Shown in pieces: positions 59,401-64,000 of a stretch of 64,000 nt of DNA. Within the stretch, counting starts at the first letter, position 1. Every line of letters starts with the position of its first letter. Location of the stretch: contig BDIU01000371.1 of assembly GCA_002118135.1 (NCBI GenBank), forward strand, positions 254 to 64,253, read 5' to 3'. The position numbers were made by a program, and so were the translations under genes. The notes beneath the pieces are model-generated. The model searched no databases and had not been told where the DNA came from. It was given only the letters and a program-made list of their open reading frames with translations. The DNA comes from Trebouxia sp. TZW2008. Lineage: Eukaryota > Chlorophyta > Trebouxiophyceae > Trebouxiales > Trebouxiaceae.

Positions 59401-62224
59401 ACTTGACTTTCAGCACAAACAGGAGGGACCCATGGATAAGTGGAATTGCACATTAGCTCTTGCAACTTGCCCAGATTCTTGCAACATGAACCGCTATCCT
59501 TGTTACCACAGGCAGCCCAGTGTCCACTTGCAAACATTGCAACACACTTTCCGCAGATTTGACTCAAGGGCACACTGTAACACTTGAGGTAAAAAGTAGT
59601 GGCCAGATTGTGGCAGGGTGAGCATACTGTAGCTTTAGGCCGTTAGATCAATATCGAATGCCAAGTGATGCCTACTACATTACACACGCTGCAGGCATGC
59701 ACTATCATGAGTGGCACTCAATGACGCTTGCAGAGTGCCTAAAGCAGGATATCAACATCCTTGTGTGCCAAGTTCACCTGCTATCATGCTGCTGGCGCCA
59801 TCAACATGCTCACTGGAGCTACCTGCAGAAAGAATAGCATAAGATTGCAGATTACACATCCTCTCAGAGCAAAGAGTCTTTGTAGTGGTACTTTGACTAT
59901 CTGAAGCAGATGACTTGTCTCGACTGCCAACGAGGTCACATAAAAACTTGCATACTGGCTGCAAAAGCAATGCTGTGCATAGTTACACAACAATTCAAAG
60001 TTGGCGACAGCCTGAGGAACAGCGCACAGCTTGATGAACACCTACTGCTCAAGACCTGCAAACACAGAGGTGTCAGGGGCATAGTCACAGTCATTTGCAT
60101 AGGTCTTTGTCTATAGCAATGTGTCCCCACAATCTGTTCCAGGTGCCTCCTGCAGCATATACGGCACACACTCTGCCTTGAGGTCTGCTTGACAGAAATG
60201 TGGCGCTTACCAAGCACATACATGCCATAACAAAGGCATCCAGCATCCAATGGCTGTTGCTCTTGACCCCATACAGCACTGCAACTGATTGCGCCATGAT
60301 ATGACTCAAAGACAAGACTCTGGCCCTAGGCAGCAAGCACCAAATTCAGCAGCACAATTTGTATACACAGGTAGTAGCAAGAGATACTTTGCAAGACGTC
60401 CCCTGGCTGTAAAAGGGGCATATTTCTCATATTCCCCACGTGACAAGTAACCCCCTGTTTCAGCTATAGTACAAAACATTTGCTGCCACAATTTGTGCTG
60501 AAGTCATCAACGCTGAGATGACTGTTCACCATTGTTGTTGCCAAATGCTGTTGTGCCATGTTCCCACACACAGGCAAACAGTCGAGCCTTCTTGTCTGTC
60601 ACAGCACGTTGGAATTCGAGTAGACCAATCCTGCAGGCTCAACAACAAACAGGGATTTGTCTCAGTGTTGATGGCTCTGTGCAGCAGTATAAGCAGCACC
60701 TACCTTTCACCACAGAAGCAGGGAAGCCCTGCCCCTTGCAGTTGATGACAGGCGGCTTGTGGTCAGAAAGGGTAGTCTCCCTCTGGTCTACCCTGTTCTT
60801 TGATGAAGCCCCAGCCTGAGTGCTCGGCTCAGTGGTAGCAGCATCATTGCTGGTCCTTGTTGGCTTGGCAGCCTTGTCCATAGAGGCAGCAGGCAGAGAG
60901 GAGGCTGATGCCCCAGCCAGTACCTCAATGTTGATACTGTGCCTGTGCCTGCAAATCAAACCCAACATGAGTCACATTAGTTGTTGACAAAAGGCCAGGT
61001 GGTGCCACACTGGATCATTGCTGCTACTGTTGCACCAACTGACAACAGTGCAATGTACTTGTTTGACCAGGTTGGCAAGGCCATTGAAGCTGCCTTTGTC
61101 ATGCTTTTTGGTTTATGCAGCTCAACACCACAAGCTCAGACATTGTACATTGTTCGCCTACGATGTGCAGCTGCTGAAAGACACTGCTGCCATTGTCATA
61201 CCTAATGACATTGCTGCATGGTGCACTAGCTCATGAATGAGCAGTTGAGCACCACAAGAGCATCAGAGTCGAAGTGCTGTCCCTGCAGCCTGTTCATTAG
61301 CAAGAATTATGTCGACACGCCCACAGGGTGCAAATGCAAGCTGAGTCAGAACAATGCAGAGCCTGCAGAAAGTCATGCTTTTGACTGGGTTTGGCATACC
61401 TGAAGGCTTGACCTCATCCTCTGGGTCATCTTCCTCCACAGGTGTCATGTAGATATCATTCTCCCAATCCCTATTGGCCCATATCTCCCTTGCAGTCAGG
61501 TGGGGGTGTTCAGAAGTCTGGTCAGCCATACCCATGTGCTCCTCATTCTCGATGCCGATGTCATGTTGGCTTGGATCCGCTATCCCATCGTCCCAGCATG
61601 CTGTCACACACTGATAGCTGCAAACCAGCACAGTACCGTATAAACCTGTGTTCTGCACTAAGGAATCAGGTAGAGCATTACAACAGCGTGTTGGATTCTG
61701 GTGCAATGTTTTGAAGCTCTTGAGCGAGTTTTGAAATGGCAACATTGCAACGGCAGGGTTGGTTCTGCAAGCAGCTCAGGGTACAGCACTTAATGTTTGC
61801 AGCGCCATACCAGGTCCATTCATATACTGTTGCCACAGCAACAAAAGGGCCAATCCTGAAGGCCAGCTGAAGCAAGACTGGCCCACCGCTCCAGGTGACC
61901 AACCAGCGCAACAACAAACTTCCTGCAAGGCATACAAAAGTACTTAGCCAGAACTCACTTGTTTACCAAATGCACTGCGCGTGCTTAGACTTTTGCAAGC
62001 AGTGTGTCGAAGCGTTGAAACAAGCCTGCAAAGCTCTGACCTAGAAGGTTGCCATACTCCTTCTCGAGAAGCGTGTTGAAGCTTCTCCAGGGTCGACTCC
62101 ATAGAGCCGGTCGCTGCAAGACCTCAGCTAACACATTGAGTATAATGCGCACCAGAGCTTCCAGGACAGAGGGCGCGAAAACGAGCAGAGTTGGGACAGC
62201 CCAGTCAAGTATGACCCAGGCCAT
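53438..62224 (-). CDS. Large disordered protein with four ubiquitin-like segments and hydrophobic N-terminus
   Basis: Not assigned to a named family. ATG 62224 opens MAWVILDWAVPTLLVFAPSV, joins at the 62041 donor to LLLRWLVTWSGGPVLLQLAF (second hydrophobic span), then an acidic exon (about 61655-61401, ENEEHMGMADQ, PVEEDDPEDEVKPS). The join from there to the exon at about 60958 is not in phase as I read it, so an exon is missing or two genes meet there. From 60958 on, all joins are phase 1: exons with NCKGQGFPASV, SSSEHVDGASS, IPLSLHEGPARFP, SCKGQGRRPQPSRRE, and a Pro/Ala/Ser-rich exon. Ubiquitin-like segments follow: about 56580-56340, about 56330-56096 (SUMO-like, ending VMVQTTGG), about 55030-54800 (VAVMIVREG...EITLHVK) and about 53953-53716 (VSITLTLQRDG...ELSLVVQ). 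The basic tail KKTKRR...SQDL ends at 53438. SILARLSWP and SILSRLSRP form a short repeated motif (about 55440 and 55330). Confidence 0.6.
57985..59280. repeat. ~1.1-kb tandem duplication inside the ubiquitin-like gene
   Basis: CTTGCCAAGCACATGTGTCAG...CCTCAG...GGTGCTGCTGCTCTTCGCACCACA at 58030-58096 matches CTTGCCAAACGCATGTGACGG...CCTCAG...TGCTGCTGCTCTCGGCACCACA at 59160-59223. Matches continue on both sides, including GCCAAGTTTACCTGCTGAAGCAGCCTGG (58629) and GCCAAGTTCACCTGCTATCATGCTGCTGG (59766), which are the ends of two different exons. Offset is about 1.13 kb. The unit carries one short exon. Confidence 0.7.
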
Positions 62225-62560
62225 CAAGACTTGACCTAATCTCGCAGTCAGCGCATGCGACCAGGATAGTCTACATAGAGGTTCTGCATCAACTTCTGAA
62301 ACCGCATCGCAACGTGACAAAGGTTTGCCCTCAAGTGCGACTCATCTTGGGCAACTGCTTGGCTTGAAGTCTGGCACCGAATTGGCCTGCCTCCTAAATT
62401 CACAATTAGTTACCCTACAGATGCCAGTTGCTTTGTGGTTTCGGAGCGTACTTGTGGGGGAAACACATTAAGACAGAACAGAGACAGAGAGCGGCCCCAG
62501 AGAGCGGCAACCCCGAAGAGCGGCAGGCCCCAGCCCGAGTTTAGAAGTATTGTGCAGCAA
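62000..62560 (-). promoter_or_regulatory. CpG-richer 5' region of the ubiquitin-like gene
   Basis: CpG is frequent from about 62000 to 62560, around the proposed start codon at 62224, and no comparable patch occurs between here and 53.2 kb. That supports one transcription unit from 62.2 to 53.4 kb. Three AGAGCGGC units with CCCCAG or CCCCGA spacers occur at 62488-62540. Confidence 0.4.
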
Positions 62561-62573
62561 AGCAATGTAAACT

Positions 62574-62600
62574 TACTCTCTCTCTCTCTCTCTCTCTCTT
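62574..62600 (+). repeat. (CT)n microsatellite
   Basis: About 13 uninterrupted CT dinucleotides, upstream of the ubiquitin-like gene on its minus strand (so a GA repeat as read towards that gene). Confidence 0.9.
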
Positions 62601-62940
62601 CAAGGCACTGCTTAAATCTTAGCGCTCAGGGACCTGCAGGCAATGTCTTTTGCCCTTGCAAACGCATTTTTGTAGTGCTTTGCTGCTCAGTTGCACGCGC
62701 AATGCTATGTCATTTGAGCGTGCACTAGACATCTGCATGTGACTGATCATGCTTGCTGCCAATCCACGCACCTACGTCCACCAAGGCAGCTGGCAATGAC
62801 CCATGTGCCTGAAGAAAGGTACATTGCTAGCACGGCAGCACTGGTAAAAAGCTTGATGCTGCAGCAGTGCTTGAGCAAAGCTAGTGGAACAGCACCATAG
62901 CACAGCATTGCATCAGTGCAATGTCAGCATTGCATTATCA
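62601..62940. other. Intergenic stretch, nothing recognised
   Basis: Between the promoter region of the ubiquitin-like gene and the degenerate exon copies of the CoA-transferase. No coding frame or RNA gene is supported. Words such as GCTAG and AGCAGCA(C/T) recur and grade into the repeats that follow. Confidence 0.4.
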
Positions 62941-62984
62941 TCAGGTGACTTTCTGCTGTTCCAAAGCTACTGCAGCAAGGGTAG

Positions 62985-63200
62985 CTTGATCAGATGATCT
63001 GCTGCGGCAATGCTAGCAGGGCACCATCATCACAATTAAGCTGCTCCCTCAGCGCTTGATCAGTGTAGCAGCCCCAGTTTGTGAAAGCTGTACATTGGCA
63101 CAATGCCAAAAGCATAGCATGTCCAGACGACTCTCTGCTGCCAGAGCGCTAGCATCCCTCAGCCCTCAGCACTCAGCACCTCACTGAAGTGGCTGTCTAC
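62985..63200 (-). repeat. Degenerate copies of the CoA-transferase last exon
   Basis: Minus strand: the copy at about 63085-62990 reads YTDQALREQLNCDDGALLAL, PQQII and TGA, a close relative of the real end HTDEVLREQLNLDDAALLAL, RQQKVI. A third, more decayed copy of the exon end lies at about 63175-63123 (LALWQQRVV). Stop-side positions are 63248, 63123 and 62990, a period of about 125-133 bp. These lie downstream of the real stop, so they would be in the 3' UTR or beyond. Confidence 0.75.
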
Positions 63201-63247
63201 GCATATTGACAGCTTTCTGGTGGCCACAGTGCAAAATACGAGCATGC

Positions 63248-63417
63248 TCAGATGACCTTTTGCTGCCGCAACGCTAGCAGTGCAGCATCATCAAGGTTGA
63301 GCTGCTCTCTCAGCACTTCATCAGTGTGATGGCCCAAGTCTGGGCCAGCCCATTTGGTGCTGCCAGGTGTGCCTGTCATCACAGGCAGCATGGCTGGTAG
63401 TGTCACTTCCTCTCCAC
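63248..63417 (-). CDS. CaiB/BaiF-type CoA-transferase, last exon (gene continues off the right edge)
   Basis: Type III CoA-transferases move CoA between acyl groups, typically a dicarboxylic and a carnitine-like or formyl/oxalyl substrate. The exon follows a CAG acceptor (63418-63420) and reads GEEVTLPAMLPVMTGTPG, WAGPDLGHHTDEVLREQL and DDAALLALRQQKVI before the TGA at 63248-63250. This is the family's characteristic end (P-x-L-G-x-HT-x-EVL...LR-x-x-x-VI-stop). The catalytic Asp and the Rossmann part would be upstream, beyond the window or in exons I could not recognise between 63.43 and 64.0 kb. The substrate is not deducible. Decayed copies of this exon lie on both sides. Confidence 0.8.
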
Positions 63418-63514
63418 CTGCAATGGGACTCCACGCATGAGTCGCATGTGAAGTGTGCTACAAGTAATGCTGTAGTGTGCTAGTTTGTATGGTCTGATAC
63501 ATTGAGATGTGAAG

Positions 63515-63567
63515 AAATCATGTTGGCACTGGCAGCATGGCTGGCAGTGTAATCTCTGCTCCATCTG
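63515..63567 (-). repeat. Degenerate copy of the start of the CoA-transferase last exon
   Basis: Minus strand: CAG acceptor, then DGAEITLPAMLPVPT and TGA. The real exon starts GEEVTLPAMLPVMT after the same type of acceptor about 147 bp away. It keeps an acceptor but would truncate the protein. Confidence 0.75.
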
Positions 63568-64000
63568 CAATGACAGCAAGCGCATTGGTCCAGGTGTACT
63601 AAACATCACAATGTCAATGAGGTCATTGCCGGCAGCAGTGCATCTTCTTCCCAATCTCACGCGGACACAGATGGGTCATGCTCTGTAACACGTCACACTA
63701 AGAAGACAACATGTTAGCAGGTGTCTACAACTGTTTATGCTGCTTCAGCAATACACACTGCCTTGCTGAGCACTCACTGTGTGTATGCTAAGCAATTGCA
63801 GCTAAGAGAACTGATCATCAGCTGCCAGGCAGAAGCATCAGCCATGCAAGCGCCATTTGACACCATCACAATAGCAAAACCTCGAATTGTGCAGTCAAAG
63901 GCAACTCTAAATGCTAGATTTTATAACGCAAGCTGCTTCTCTCAGAACCCTGAAGTGTTGAAGTGAGCTTGCTACATATGTACAGGGCAAGCACAGTGAC
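63568..64000. other. Right edge, probably intron of the CoA-transferase gene
   Basis: No further exon of the CoA-transferase was recognised up to the window end. The region is CpG-poor like an intron and shows no separate gene. Confidence 0.35.

Noticed and set aside
62435..62728. Plus-strand frame through the CT microsatellite
   Set aside because: The Leu-Ser run comes from the dinucleotide repeat; no similarity and no exon support.
1..64000. CRISPR arrays, bacterial operons, insertion sequences or viral genes
   Set aside because: No regularly spaced identical repeats with unique spacers, no transposase or integrase signatures and no prokaryotic gene organisation were seen; all recognised genes are intron-rich nuclear genes.

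Overview
The window looks like nuclear DNA of a green alga, probably a trebouxiophyte-type chlorophyte. Evidence for this: genes are split into many short exons with GT...(T/C)TGCAG introns; nucleus-encoded plastid proteins carry transit peptides (Rieske PetC, ribosomal protein bL35); a plant-type B3 protein and a bZIP factor occur beside eukaryotic CCT2 and DGAT2. TGCA/GCATGC is abundant and CpG is scarce except in short patches that sit at gene starts. The genus is an inference and cannot be fixed from this sequence. Exons were joined by hand from reading frame, splice-site consensus and family conservation. Gene spans include introns; termini called uncertain are so marked.

Layout, left to right. 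1-2.49 kb: no gene seen, a few plant-telomere-like motifs. 2.49-9.46 kb (+): multi-membrane-span class 3 lipase. 11.2-13.3 kb (-): DGAT2 acyltransferase. 14.1-19.3 kb (-): plastid-type MoxR/RavA AAA ATPase with duplicated 3' exons. 20.1-22.7 kb (+): bZIP transcription factor. 23.6-25.7 kb (+): PAP2 lipid phosphate phosphatase, fully resolved in five exons. 26.6-28.8 kb (-): tyrosine-phosphatase-like enzyme with an HC-x-x-GKDRTG loop. 29.3-30.8 kb (+): B3-domain protein. 31.5-36.7 kb (-) and 38.1-42.2 kb (+): two head-to-head paralogues of a six-span DUF1206-like membrane protein. 43.6-44.2 kb (-): plastid ribosomal protein bL35. 44.45-45.98 kb (+): petC, the Rieske protein of cytochrome b6f. 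46.6-53.0 kb (-): CCT2, the chaperonin beta subunit. 53.4-62.2 kb (-): a large low-complexity protein with a hydrophobic N-terminus and four ubiquitin-like segments, one ending like SUMO in a Gly-Gly. 63.2 kb to the right edge (-): last exon of a CaiB/BaiF CoA-transferase.

Four pairs are divergent (MoxR/bZIP, phosphatase/B3, the two DUF1206-like genes, bL35/petC), each around a CpG-richer patch. Three genes bear on glycerolipid metabolism (lipase, DGAT2, PAP2), and two of the divergent partners serve the plastid.

The most unusual feature is a recurrent pattern. In at least six genes, an exon edge with flanking intron has been copied in tandem, usually with a 75-150 bp period, leaving degenerate exon copies, often with an intact AG acceptor, beside the real exon. 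Cases: CCT2 (three loci), both DUF1206-like genes, the MoxR 3' end, the CoA-transferase 3' end, and a larger ~1.1 kb version in the ubiquitin-like gene. With the tandem ubiquitin-like protein, this is the part that most deserves follow-up.
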